From Novosphingobium sp. CECT 9465 (lineage in GTDB: Bacteria > Pseudomonadota > Alphaproteobacteria > Sphingomonadales > Sphingomonadaceae), in the NCBI RefSeq assembly GCF_920987055.1, contig NZ_CAKLBX010000001.1, forward strand, positions 792,501-856,500: a DNA stretch of 64,000 nt, in the 5' to 3' direction. The notes beneath the pieces are model-generated. The model was not told the DNA's origin, made no database searches, and was given only the letters and a program-made list of their open reading frames with translations. A program made the position numbers and the translations under genes. Shown piece by piece: positions 11,437 through 19,558 of this stretch; within the stretch, counting starts at the first letter, position 1; each line of letters starts with the position of its first letter.

Positions 11437-12743
11437 CGCTGTTCCGCCGGTTCGGACTGCCAGAGCGGCTGCTGGCGATCCTCCTGCTGGTGGCCGGGGT
11501 GGATTTTGCCGCCAACACCCTGCTGTTCGATCGCGCCAGCCGTTTTGCGCTGCGCGAAGACGATGCCGCGCGCGTGGCCGAACACCTCGTCATCGCCAGT
11601 CGCGTGATCGAGCGTACGCCGCAAGCCAGCCGCGCGCGCGTCGCCCGCGATCTCAGCACCAGGCGGTTTTCGCTGGAGTGGCGCGCCAGGGGGCCGCGTC
11701 CCGTCGGCCCGGTGGCGCTTGTCGGGATGCGCGAGCAGATCCTCGACGTTGCGACCGAACTCGATCACGCCGATCTGCAATTGCACCTCCGATCCATCGG
11801 CGCATCGGGCAATATCGTGGGATCGGTGCTTTTGCCCGATCGCAGCGTCCTGCAATTCCAGACGTATGCGAGCGACGCCTGGACTTTGAATGCGGGGCGC
11901 ATCGTCACCTTGCTGCTGCCAACGCTGGTGCTGGTCGTTCTTGCCTGGGCCTTGTTCCGGGCTACGCTTTCGCCATTGCGGACCCTAGTGCGCGCCTCGC
12001 GCAAGGTGGGGGCCGAATCGCCTGAGCCGATTCCCGAACAGGGCACCGGCGAAGTGCGCGAACTGATCGCCGCGTTCAACCAGATGCAGCAGCGCATTCA
12101 CCAGTCGATGGCTGATCGCACCCAGTCGATGCTGGCCATCGGCCACGATCTTCGTACCCCGCTCTCACGCATGCAGTTGCGCCTTGAACGCGCGGGGCTG
12201 GACCCCGAAACGGTCGAGGACATGACCACGGACCTTGGCGAGATGCGGCACATGCTCGAATCTCTGCAAGCCTTCGTCGAAAGCGGTGGATCGCGCCTGC
12301 CGCCCGAAAGAATCGATGTGGCGGTGATGACGCAGACACTGATCGATACTGCCGCGGACGAAGGGCGCGATGCCACTTACCATGGGCTGGACAGCCTTGA
12401 AATCATGGCGCGGCCGGTATCCCTGCGGCGGGCCTTGTCCAACCTGATCGAGAATGCGCTCCATTATGCCGGCAGCGTGTGGGTGACCGTCCGGCGCGAT
12501 GGGGCCATGGCCGAGATCGTGTTCGAGGACGACGGGCCGGGCATTCCCCCCGAACGGCTGGATGACGTGCTCCAGCCCTTCGTCCGGCTCGATACCGCGC
12601 GCAGCCGCGATACGCCCGGAATGGGACTGGGTCTGCCCATCGTCTCGCGCGCCATCGCTCTGGAAGGCGGTGTGCTGCAATTGCGAAACCGGGAACAGGG
12701 CGGCCTTTGCGTGACCATCCGGCTTCCCTGCGCGACAACCTGA
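11433..12743 (+). CDS. EnvZ-like sensor histidine kinase
   Basis: 436 residues from a TTG start that overlaps the regulator stop as TTGA. Two membrane helices (about 12-29 and 158-176) enclose a ~125-residue periplasmic sensor region. A HAMP region (about 180-230) leads to the H-box IGHDLRTPLSR with phospho-accepting His238. The ATPase domain has N-box SNLIENALHYA, EDDGPGIPPE and GMGLGLPI. The pattern matches EnvZ-type kinases. The periplasmic part has no recognisable ligand fold, so the stimulus is unknown; the carbonic anhydrase/SulP operon directly downstream suggests pH, CO2/bicarbonate or osmotic state (inference). The stop lies 8 bp before the tandem element at 12751. Confidence 0.95.
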   Translation: MTLFRRFGLPERLLAILLLVAGVDFAANTLLFDRASRFALREDDAARVAEHLVIASRVIERTPQASRARVARDLSTRRFSLEWRARGPRPVGPVALVGMREQILDVATELDHADLQLHLRSIGASGNIVGSVLLPDRSVLQFQTYASDAWTLNAGRIVTLLLPTLVLVVLAWALFRATLSPLRTLVRASRKVGAESPEPIPEQGTGEVRELIAAFNQMQQRIHQSMADRTQSMLAIGHDLRTPLSRMQLRLERAGLDPETVEDMTTDLGEMRHMLESLQAFVESGGSRLPPERIDVAVMTQTLIDTAADEGRDATYHGLDSLEIMARPVSLRRALSNLIENALHYAGSVWVTVRRDGAMAEIVFEDDGPGIPPERLDDVLQPFVRLDTARSRDTPGMGLGLPIVSRAIALEGGVLQLRNREQGGLCVTIRLPCATT

Positions 12744-12750
12744 AATGCTG

Positions 12751-12766
12751 GAAATATTTCGTTACA
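12751..12766 (+). promoter_or_regulatory. OmpR-type tandem half-site upstream of carbonic anhydrase
   Basis: Reads GAAATATTTCGTTACA: a GAAATA half and a GTTACA half starting 10 bp apart, the one-turn spacing typical of OmpR-family tandem binding. Nearly the same block, GAAACATTTAGTTACA, occurs at 15208-15223 before torF. It lies 100 bp upstream of the carbonic anhydrase start and just after the histidine kinase stop. Confidence 0.5.
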
Positions 12767-12865
12767 AAGCGGTCTGACACAGGCAAAGCCGGTAGCATAT
12801 CTATGTTCGCAATCGCGGCATTTTCGCCGCGGTCAACCGATCCGCAACGGAAAAGGGTGACAACT

Positions 12866-13561
12866 GTGAACGAACTCCTCGGCCGTGTCTTCAGCTTCGA
12901 GAAGACCGTATTCCCCGATAGCCGCGAACTGTTCGGCAAGCTTTCGACCGAGGGCCAGTCGCCCAAGGCCCTGATGATTTCATGCGCCGATTCGCGCATC
13001 GTGCCCGAACAGATCATGCAGGCAGAGCCGGGCGAACTCTTCGTCTGCCGCAATGCCGGCAACATGGTGCCCTCTTATGCCACCATGAACGGTGGCGTTT
13101 CGTCGACCGTAGAATATGCCGTCGTGGCGCTCGGTGTGCGCGATATCATCGTCTGCGGACATTCGGATTGCGGCGCGATGAAGGCGCTGGCCGCCCCGGA
13201 AGAGCCAAAGGGTATGCCGAATGTGGTTGCCTGGCTGCGTCATGGCGCCGCCGCAGAGCATGTCATTTCCAGCTGTGCGCCCCATCTCCATGGTGATGAG
13301 CGTGTACGTGCTGTGAGCCTTCAGAACATCATCGCCCAGATCGATCATCTGCGCACGCATCCATCGGTCGCCGCTGCCATTGCACGTGGCGAAATGGCGC
13401 TGCACGGCTGGTTCGTCGATATTACGGCAGGCGTGGTGCTGGGTCTTGATGGCGATACAGGGCAGTTCGTGCCCATGCGCGAAGACCGCCCGCTCCCCGT
13501 GGCGCTGCCGGCTTATGTTCGCGTGGCTAATGAGCCTTCCTATGCGGTGGCGGCTGAATGA
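12866..13561 (+). CDS. Beta-class carbonic anhydrase
   Basis: Interconverts CO2 and bicarbonate. The GTG at 12866 follows an AAAAGGGTGA ribosome site and gives 231 residues, in the normal range; the frame extends upstream to the kinase 3' end without family similarity. The zinc and active-site set is complete: Cys40-x-Asp42-x-Arg44 (SCADSRIV) and His99-x2-Cys102 (CGHSDCGAM). No signal peptide is seen, so it should be cytoplasmic. Its stop overlaps the ATG of a SulP transporter by 4 bp, a strong sign of coupled expression and of bicarbonate handling. Confidence 0.96.
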   Translation: MNELLGRVFSFEKTVFPDSRELFGKLSTEGQSPKALMISCADSRIVPEQIMQAEPGELFVCRNAGNMVPSYATMNGGVSSTVEYAVVALGVRDIIVCGHSDCGAMKALAAPEEPKGMPNVVAWLRHGAAAEHVISSCAPHLHGDERVRAVSLQNIIAQIDHLRTHPSVAAAIARGEMALHGWFVDITAGVVLGLDGDTGQFVPMREDRPLPVALPAYVRVANEPSYAVAAE

Positions 13562-15102
13562 CGACGGCACTGGCAGCGGAGCAGGAAAAAGCGGAGGGGA
13601 CTGGTCCCTTCCGCTTTTTCGCGCGTGATTTTACCGCATCGATCGTCGTTTTCCTGGTCGCCATGCCGCTATGCATGGGCATTGCCATCGCATCGGGTGT
13701 GCCGCCGGAAAAAGGACTCGTTACCGGCATTATCGGCGGAATTGTTGTCGGCCTGCTCGCAGGTTCTCCGCTTCAGGTCAGCGGGCCTGCCGCAGGGCTT
13801 GCCGTAATCGTGTTCGAATTCGTGCGCGACAATGGCCTGTCCGCGCTTGGCCCGGTGCTGGTGCTTGCTGGCGCGATTCAGGTCGTGGCGGGAGTGGCGC
13901 GGCTTGGCGGCGCATTCCGTGCGATCTCGCCTGCCGTGGTTCATGGCATGCTCGCCGGTATCGGTGCGCTGATCGTTATCGGGCAGTTCCATATCCTTTT
14001 CGATGAAAAGCCGTTGTCGAGCGGCCCTGAAAATCTTGCGATGATGCCTGCACGCATCCTGGGCCTGACACCGTTCGATCTGCGCTCCACCGAACTCGCC
14101 CTGATGCTCGGCCTTCTCACCATCGGCACGATGCTGCTGTGGGAAAAGGTCAAGCCTGCAAAGCTTGGACTTTTGCCCGGTGCGCTGCTTGGGGTGATGG
14201 CGGCAACGCTTGTTGCGGCGGGCTTCGGCCTTGATGTCGCGCGTATCACAGTGCCGGAATCCATTGCCGCTGCCTTTGCCTTGCCGGAAGCCGGTGCCTT
14301 TTCTGTGCTGGGCAATTCTTCGCTGATCCTTTCAGCCGTTGCCATTGCCTTCATTGCCAGCGCTGAAACGCTGTTGTCGGCTGCTGCGGTTGATCGCATG
14401 CACGACGGCGTCCGCACCGATTACAACAAGGAACTGCGCGCACAGGGCGTCGGCAATTTGCTGTGCGGCGTGTTCAACGCTCTGCCGATGACCGGCGTGA
14501 TCGTGCGCTCCTCTGCCAATGTGCAGGCGGGCGCGATGACGCGGCTTTCGGCCGTTTTGCATGGCGTCTGGATATTGGGCTTCGTCGCGCTTCTGCCATG
14601 GCTTTTGCGTGAAGTGCCGATGGCCGCGCTTGGCGGTGTTCTGGTGGTCACCGGCTGGAAACTGGTCAGCATCAAGCATGTCCGCCACCTGTTCCGTGTG
14701 CACGGGTTCCTCCCTGCCCTCATCTGGACCGCCACGTTCGTCCTCGTGGTGACGACTGACCTGCTCACCGGCGTTCTCGTCGGCCTCGCATTGTCGGTGG
14801 TCGAAGTTCTCCCGCATGTGCGAAACCTTCGTTTCCGCGTTGGCGAAAAGTCTGTCGGTGAAGCGGTCGGGCTTGAACTTGAAGGCGCGGCGACTTTCCT
14901 GGGTCTCACCCGGCTGACCAACGCCTTGGAACAGCTCCCGCCAAGCAAAGCCGTTCATGTGAACATGGATCGTGTCCACATGATCGATCACACGACGGCC
15001 GAAATGCTTAACGAATGGGTCGTTCGTCGGCGCTTGCGGGGTGATGTGGTCAAGGTGACCGGGCCTGATGCGGTCATACGCACGCTGGCGCCTGCAACCT
15101 GA
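13558..15102 (+). CDS. SulP-family anion transporter with STAS domain (probable bicarbonate transporter)
   Basis: 514 residues. The membrane domain carries SulP features such as VAMPLCMGIAIASGVPPEKG near residue 35, SGPAAGLAVIVFEF, and a helix-rich core to about 420. A C-terminal STAS-like domain follows, with VHMIDHTTAEMLNEWV. SulP proteins move sulfate, bicarbonate or dicarboxylates. Start overlap (ATGA) with a beta-carbonic anhydrase makes bicarbonate the most likely ion, as for other SulP/anhydrase pairs; this is inference by context. A perfect hairpin terminator lies 43 bp downstream, so the two genes form a closed operon. Confidence 0.92.
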   Translation: MTTALAAEQEKAEGTGPFRFFARDFTASIVVFLVAMPLCMGIAIASGVPPEKGLVTGIIGGIVVGLLAGSPLQVSGPAAGLAVIVFEFVRDNGLSALGPVLVLAGAIQVVAGVARLGGAFRAISPAVVHGMLAGIGALIVIGQFHILFDEKPLSSGPENLAMMPARILGLTPFDLRSTELALMLGLLTIGTMLLWEKVKPAKLGLLPGALLGVMAATLVAAGFGLDVARITVPESIAAAFALPEAGAFSVLGNSSLILSAVAIAFIASAETLLSAAAVDRMHDGVRTDYNKELRAQGVGNLLCGVFNALPMTGVIVRSSANVQAGAMTRLSAVLHGVWILGFVALLPWLLREVPMAALGGVLVVTGWKLVSIKHVRHLFRVHGFLPALIWTATFVLVVTTDLLTGVLVGLALSVVEVLPHVRNLRFRVGEKSVGEAVGLELEGAATFLGLTRLTNALEQLPPSKAVHVNMDRVHMIDHTTAEMLNEWVVRRRLRGDVVKVTGPDAVIRTLAPAT

Positions 15103-15125
15103 TTTCGCCGGCCTGATTTCGCCGG
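15098..15125 (+). repeat. Tandem 14-bp duplication at the end of the SulP gene
   Basis: CCTGATTTCGCCGG occurs twice head to tail (15098-15111 and 15112-15125). The first copy contains the SulP stop codon. It looks like a replication-slippage duplication and has no evident function. Confidence 0.85.
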
Positions 15126-15145
15126 AGCGCCCCCTCCGGCCTTGT

Positions 15146-15193
15146 GCCGGGCGGTTCCCGACCTCCCTCATCGGAACCGCCCGGCATATTTTT
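15146..15193 (+). terminator. Rho-independent terminator of the carbonic anhydrase-SulP operon
   Basis: A perfect 13-bp stem, GCCGGGCGGTTCC (15146-15158) pairing with GGAACCGCCCGGC (15173-15185), has a 14-nt loop and is followed by ATATTTTT. Confidence 0.9.
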
Positions 15194-15207
15194 GCATTGC
15201 AGCATTG

Positions 15208-15223
15208 GAAACATTTAGTTACA
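15208..15223 (+). promoter_or_regulatory. OmpR-type tandem half-site upstream of torF
   Basis: Reads GAAACATTTAGTTACA: GAAACA and GTTACA half-sites 10 bp apart. The extended block GGAAA-Y-ATTT-M-GTTACAA matches the element at 12751 with two differences. It lies 126 bp upstream of the torF start in an AT-rich promoter region and resembles E. coli OmpR sites (for example the GGTTACATATT half of ompF F1). Confidence 0.5.
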
Positions 15224-15348
15224 ATATAGACATACTTTAGCAATAAATGGCGTGTATGAATCGGCTTCCGCGGCGACAGTGCTCCATTGAGAGGCTCTGC
15301 GCAGCGGACGCAGCTGGAACGTGATAATCCTTACAGGGAGCGTTCCGT

Positions 15349-16194
15349 ATGAAGATCCGTCTGGCCGCAGCCGTGGCTGCAATTGCCATCGCCACCGCCG
15401 CGACCCCCGCTTTCGCTCAGGAAGAAGAGTCCGGCCCGATCACCGTTTCGGGCAGTGCTGCCCTTGTGTCCGACTACCGCTTCCGCGGCGTGTCGATGTC
15501 CGACAAGGAAATGGCTGTTCAGGCTGGCGTTACCGTCAGCCATGAAAGCGGCCTCTATGTCGGTACCTGGGGTTCGAATCTGGCAGGTTGGGGGACCTTC
15601 CTTGGCTCGAACATGGAACTCGACATCTACGGTGGTTACAAGACCACTATCAATGACGTGACCGTCGACGTCGGCCTGACCTGGTACATGTATCCGGGCG
15701 GTCTCGACAACACAGACTTTGCAGAACCCTACGTCAAGGTTTCCAGCGCCGTCGGCCCTGCCAGCGTTCTGGTTGGTGTAGCCTATGCTCCCAAGCAGGA
15801 AGCGCTCGGAAAGTGGTATAACAATGGTGCCTCGGCTTCCACGGGCGTTTACGACAACCCCGGTGCCAAGGCTGACAACCTCTACCTGTGGACCGATGTT
15901 TCTGCAGCCATTCCTGAAACGCCGCTGACGGTAAAGGCGCATCTCGGCTACAGCAAGAGCGGTAATGACGGCCTCGGACCTCAAGGTACGGCCGTTTCGC
16001 CAACCGGCGAATATGTCGACTGGCTGGTAGGTGCCGATTACGCTCTCGGACCAGTGGTCCTTGGCGTCGCTTATGTCGATACAAACATCAGCGATACGGA
16101 ACGCGCTTACCTGACGCCGAACTTCGCGTCGACCAAGGATGGTTCCTCCATCGCCAGCTCGCGCGTTGTTGTTTCGGCAACGGTTGCGTTCTGA
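15349..16194 (+). CDS. TorF family outer-membrane porin
   Basis: 281 residues with a CAGGGAG ribosome site. A clear signal peptide ends at TPAFAQ. The start of the mature protein, SGSAALVSDYRFRGVSMSDK, is the TorF family hallmark. Alternating beta strands lead to a C-terminal VVVSATVAF for barrel insertion. TorF proteins are found widely in proteobacteria but their substrate is not established. The gene stands alone between two terminators, with a candidate OmpR-type element at 15208. Since the same element precedes the carbonic anhydrase operon, it may belong to that response (inference). Confidence 0.9.
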   Translation: MKIRLAAAVAAIAIATAATPAFAQEEESGPITVSGSAALVSDYRFRGVSMSDKEMAVQAGVTVSHESGLYVGTWGSNLAGWGTFLGSNMELDIYGGYKTTINDVTVDVGLTWYMYPGGLDNTDFAEPYVKVSSAVGPASVLVGVAYAPKQEALGKWYNNGASASTGVYDNPGAKADNLYLWTDVSAAIPETPLTVKAHLGYSKSGNDGLGPQGTAVSPTGEYVDWLVGADYALGPVVLGVAYVDTNISDTERAYLTPNFASTKDGSSIASSRVVVSATVAF

Positions 16195-16222
16195 TCTGAC
16201 GCTGCAAAACGTCTGACAGAAG

Positions 16223-16256
16223 CCCTCTCTCCCTTCGGGGAGGGAGGGTTTTTTGT
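16223..16256 (+). terminator. Rho-independent terminator after torF
   Basis: CCCTCTCTCCC, loop TTCG, then GGGAGGGAGGG with one G-T wobble, followed by TTTTTT. Confidence 0.88.
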
Positions 16257-16312
16257 TTGGTCCCGATCTGCGATAGGCTTGTTTCGCCAGGGCGAAGCAA
16301 GGGTGCAACCGG

Positions 16313-16618
16313 ATGCAACTGATCGAACATGCATTGGCGGCGCTGGCGATTCAGGCCGTGATCGGTTTTGCAACGCGCAACTGGTGGGCAGGGGCCGCGC
16401 TGGCCTGTGGCTATTTCATCGGGAGAGAGCTGGCGCAGGCCGAATATCGCTGGATCGAACAATTCGGCAAGGGCCTTCGCGCCAACCTGCCGTGGTGGGG
16501 TGCGTTCGATCTGCGGGTCTGGCCAAAGGCAGACCAATGGGCCGACTGGATCGGGCCAATCGCCGCCACCACTACCGCCGCCGCAATCATCCACCGCCGC
16601 CGCAAACCGCGCGGTTGA
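16313..16618 (+). CDS. Small hypothetical membrane protein
   Basis: 101 residues from ATG 16313 with an AAGGGTG ribosome site. The N-terminal 45 residues are hydrophobic (ALAALAIQAVIGFATRNWW, AGAALACGYFIG), then a Trp-rich middle (NLPWWGAFDLRVW), a second hydrophobic stretch (IGPIAATTTAAAII) and a basic HRRRKPRG tail. This suggests two membrane segments with a short loop. Small proteins of this look occur in sphingomonad and phage genomes; I do not recognise a characterised family. It lies between the torF terminator and a tRNA. Confidence 0.55.
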   Translation: MQLIEHALAALAIQAVIGFATRNWWAGAALACGYFIGRELAQAEYRWIEQFGKGLRANLPWWGAFDLRVWPKADQWADWIGPIAATTTAAAIIHRRRKPRG

Positions 16619-16650
16619 AGGCTATGCCGATCCGTTCCGAAATTTCCTGC

Positions 16651-16725
16651 TGGCTGGGGCGGCAGGATTCGAACCTGCGAATGGCGGCATCAAAAGCCGC
16701 TGCCTTACCACTTGGCGACGCCCCA
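16651..16725 (-). tRNA. tRNA-Gln (anticodon TTG)
   Basis: The reverse strand folds into a complete tRNA. The acceptor pairs TGGGGCG with CGCCCCA; the anticodon loop is CTTTTGAT with TTG; the T-arm is GCAGGTTCGAATCCTGC; the 3' CCA is encoded. Alphaproteobacteria generally charge this tRNA with Glu through GluRS and convert it with GatCAB; a gltX gene is present at 25.1 kb. Confidence 0.96.
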
Positions 16726-16814
16726 TCAGGAGGCGCGCTTATAGCGCAGGTTGCGCGGATGAAAAGGGGGGCAAAGCGATACATTGCGGCATTTTGCCCG
16801 GCCCCCTTTCCCGG

Positions 16815-17681
16815 TCAGAAGCCCTTGACGATGCCTTGCAGGCTTTCAGGCGGAAGAACGTCGAAATCGCTGGCGTCGTGGCGTTCGGCAATGCCCTTCT
16901 GCGAGTTCACCAACCGCCCGCGCAACACGCCGGGGCGCGCGTCGATCTCGCCCACCCAGCGCCCGACGTACTCGTATTCATGCATTGAAAGGAACGTCGC
17001 CGCCTCGCCATAGGCTTCGCCGCGATAGATGTTGCCGAACCAGGTGTAAGTGGCCAGATCGGCAATCGTATAGTCGTCGCCCGCAAGATAGCGCGTTTTG
17101 GCCAGCTGGCGGTTGGCCACGTCGAACAGGCGCTTGGTTTCCATGGCATAGCGGTCGATCGCGTATTCGATCTTGATCGGCGCGTAGTTGTAGAAGTGTC
17201 CGAAGCCGCCGCCGATGAACGGCGCGCTGCCCACCTGCCAGAACAGCCACGAAAGACACTCGGCCCGCGCGGCGCCCGATGTCGGCAGCAGTACGCCGAA
17301 CTTTTCCGCCAGATGCATCAGGATCGCGCCCGATTCGAACACGCGGAACGGTTCAGGCCCGGAGCGGTCGACCATCGCCGGGATTTTGGAATTGGGATTG
17401 ATATCCACAAAGCCGCTCGAAAACTGATCGCCTTCAAAGATTTTGATCAGCCAGGCGTCGTACTCAGCCTCGGAAAAGCCCATCTGGAGCAGTTCTTCCA
17501 GCATGATCGTCGCCTTCTGGCCATTGGGCGTGCCCAGCGAATAGATCTGGAACGGATGCTTGCCGACCGGCAGATCTCTCTCGCTCGTCGGCCCGGCAAT
17601 CGGCCGGTTCACGCTGGCAAAGGCGCCGCCATTAGCCTTGTCCCAGGTCCACACCTTGGGGGGAACGTACTCTTCGGACAT
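16815..17681 (-). CDS. yghU: Glutathione-dependent disulfide-bond oxidoreductase (YghU-type GST)
   Basis: 288 residues, matching the E. coli YghU length. The family-specific N-terminus with PPKVWTWDKANGG precedes a thioredoxin-like GST-N domain containing YSLGTPNGQKATIMLEEL, where Thr and Asn contact glutathione instead of a catalytic Tyr/Cys. The middle has NPNSKIPAMVD and FESGAILMHLAEKFG, and the helical GST-C domain contains DDYTIADLATYTWFG. Nu-class GSTs of this kind reduce disulfides using two bound glutathiones. It is divergent from topoisomerase IB with only 47 bp between starts. Confidence 0.93.
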   Translation of the reverse strand: MSEEYVPPKVWTWDKANGGAFASVNRPIAGPTSERDLPVGKHPFQIYSLGTPNGQKATIMLEELLQMGFSEAEYDAWLIKIFEGDQFSSGFVDINPNSKIPAMVDRSGPEPFRVFESGAILMHLAEKFGVLLPTSGAARAECLSWLFWQVGSAPFIGGGFGHFYNYAPIKIEYAIDRYAMETKRLFDVANRQLAKTRYLAGDDYTIADLATYTWFGNIYRGEAYGEAATFLSMHEYEYVGRWVGEIDARPGVLRGRLVNSQKGIAERHDASDFDVLPPESLQGIVKGF

Positions 17682-17728
17682 GGCCTGCTCCTTCGAATTT
17701 AGTTAGTGTTACAAACTATATTGAAACG

Positions 17729-18799
17729 ATGCGAGCGGAACCGCAAGAGCCATCGCCCGTTCGCTCCAACATGGAAAGCAAAGCCGCTTCGCACAAGCCC
17801 GGACTGGTCTTCGTCGATGACAGTCTGCCCGGCGTCACCCGCCGCCGTTGCGGCAAAGGCTGGGCCTATTTCGATCCCGCCGGCGCCCGGATCAGGGATC
17901 GTGCCGAGATCGATCGCCTGAACGCCATCGCCCTGCCGCCCGCCTACTGCGAAACCTGGTATTGCCCCGCATCCAACGGCCATATCCTCGCCACTGGCAT
18001 CGACGCCAAGGGCCGGAAACAGTACCGCTATCACCCTGATTTCCGCACGGCGCGCGAAGGCGAGAAGTTCGACCGCTGCGCCGCCTTCGGCCGCCTCCTG
18101 CCGCTCGTGCGGAAGCGCGTGGAGGATGATCTTTCCGCCCCGCGCCTCACCCGCGAGCGCTGCATCGCAGGCGTCGTCCGCCTGCTCGATGGCGGCGGCA
18201 TCCGCATCGGTAACGAGGCCTATGTCCGCGCCAACAAGAGCTTCGGCGCGACTACGTTGCGGATGCGCCATGCCGAGGTGAAGGGTCAGGTCCTGCGCCT
18301 GCGCTTCCGCGCCAAATCGGGCAAGGAGCGCGAAATGCGTATCACCGACCGCAGCCTTGCCCGCTTCGTCAGGAAGATGCAGGACCTGCCCGGTCAGCAC
18401 CTGTTCCAGTATGTGGACGACAGCGGCGAGGCCTGCCCGGTCGGATCGGGCGAAGTGAACGCATGGCTGCGCGAGACGATGGGCGACGACTTCACCGCCA
18501 AGCATTTCCGCACCTGGCGCGCCAGCGCGCTCGCCTTAGGCCTGCTCGCCGAAGCGCGCCAAAAGCTCACCCTCAAGGCGCTGCTTGAGCAAGTGTCCGA
18601 GCACCTCGGCAATACCCCCGCCATCGCCCGCAAAAGCTACGTCCATCCCGCCGTGCTCGCGCTGGTGGACGATCAGGAGGCATGGCGCGCGTCTCTTCGC
18701 TTGCCGCGCGCAACCCGCTGGCTATCGCGCGAGGAAAGGGGGCTGATTGACCTGCTGGAGGGCGGCCCGGCGGCGGCGGAACTGCTGGCAGTGGCCTGA
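17729..18799 (+). CDS. Type IB DNA topoisomerase (poxvirus-like)
   Basis: 356 residues; an in-frame ATG at 17771 is an alternative start. It relaxes supercoils by transient 3'-phosphotyrosyl linkage. Family residues are recognisable: Arg in GGGIRIGNEAY, Lys in AKSGKERE, Arg in FRTWRAS, the His of EHLGNTP, and the nucleophile Tyr in ARKSYVHP. Bacterial members of this class are scattered and often accompany DNA-repair genes, but here the neighbours (yghU, gph) offer no such link. GC content matches the surroundings. It ends 26 bp from the convergent gph stop. Confidence 0.93.
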   Translation: MRAEPQEPSPVRSNMESKAASHKPGLVFVDDSLPGVTRRRCGKGWAYFDPAGARIRDRAEIDRLNAIALPPAYCETWYCPASNGHILATGIDAKGRKQYRYHPDFRTAREGEKFDRCAAFGRLLPLVRKRVEDDLSAPRLTRERCIAGVVRLLDGGGIRIGNEAYVRANKSFGATTLRMRHAEVKGQVLRLRFRAKSGKEREMRITDRSLARFVRKMQDLPGQHLFQYVDDSGEACPVGSGEVNAWLRETMGDDFTAKHFRTWRASALALGLLAEARQKLTLKALLEQVSEHLGNTPAIARKSYVHPAVLALVDDQEAWRASLRLPRATRWLSREERGLIDLLEGGPAAAELLAVA

Positions 18800-18825
18800 G
18801 CTTCGCGCACGAACGAGATAGGAAT

Positions 18826-19497
18826 TTACCCCAACTGCTCCAGCGCCCCCACCAGATCAGCGAAGTGATCCACCACCACGTCCGCGCCCAGTTGATCCGG
18901 CGGCAGATCACAGAACCCGAACCCCACCGCCACCACCGGCAACCCGGCCGCCCGCGCTGCGCCCACGTCGAACGTCGTATCCCCCACAAACGCCGCGCGC
19001 CCGCCGCCGCAGCGTTCGACCATCGCGTGGAGCATATCGGGGCGGGGCTTGGCGGTGCCAGCGCCCAGCGTATCGCCACCGATGATCGTGGCAAAGCGGT
19101 GCGCCAGGCCCAGTTCCTCGAACAGTTGCACCGCCAGATGCTCCTTCTTGTTCGTCGCCACGGCCAGTTTCACCCCGCGCGCCTCCAGCGCATCGAGCAT
19201 GTCGTAACCGCCCGGAAACAGCGCGGTGTGCGCGGCAATGTTCTCGCCGTAGAACCGCACCAGTTCGGCTTGCAACCCGTCAAAAGCCGCCTCGTCCACC
19301 CCGCCCGACTCCATCAGTGCAGACCGCAGCATCTGCGCCGCGCCGCCGCCAATGTGGCGCGCCACATCGTCCAGCGGCACAGGCGCGCGCCCCGCCAATG
19401 CCATCGCATGGTTCAGCGCCACGCCAAGGTCGCGGCTGGTATCCAGCAAGGTGCCATCAAGGTCGAAGCCGACCACATCAAAAGGAAATTGTGCCAT
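18826..19497 (-). CDS. gph: HAD-family phosphatase, probable phosphoglycolate phosphatase
   Basis: 223 residues starting at ATG 19497 (the frame runs further upstream without HAD similarity). HAD motif I is GFDLDGTLLDTS, motif II VATNKK, the lysine sits in TAKPRPDML and motif IV is AFVGDTTFDVGAARAAG. The cap insertion between motifs I and II is helical, as in phosphoglycolate phosphatases, which hydrolyse 2-phosphoglycolate arising from DNA repair. Related HADs (PpaX, pyrophosphatases) are possible. The gene is divergent from glmU with 61 bp between the two starts. Confidence 0.87.
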   Translation of the reverse strand: MAQFPFDVVGFDLDGTLLDTSRDLGVALNHAMALAGRAPVPLDDVARHIGGGAAQMLRSALMESGGVDEAAFDGLQAELVRFYGENIAAHTALFPGGYDMLDALEARGVKLAVATNKKEHLAVQLFEELGLAHRFATIIGGDTLGAGTAKPRPDMLHAMVERCGGGRAAFVGDTTFDVGAARAAGLPVVAVGFGFCDLPPDQLGADVVVDHFADLVGALEQLG

Positions 19498-19558
19498 GGT
19501 CGCGTCAACTGGCCTCCCGTTCTGGAAAGCGCAAGATTTGTCTGGCAAGGATACGGGT

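Noticed and set aside
17682..17728. Third GTTACA-type OmpR site between yghU and topoisomerase IB
   Set aside because: GTGTTACAAAC is present, but no second half-site lies 10 bp away and the extended block is absent.
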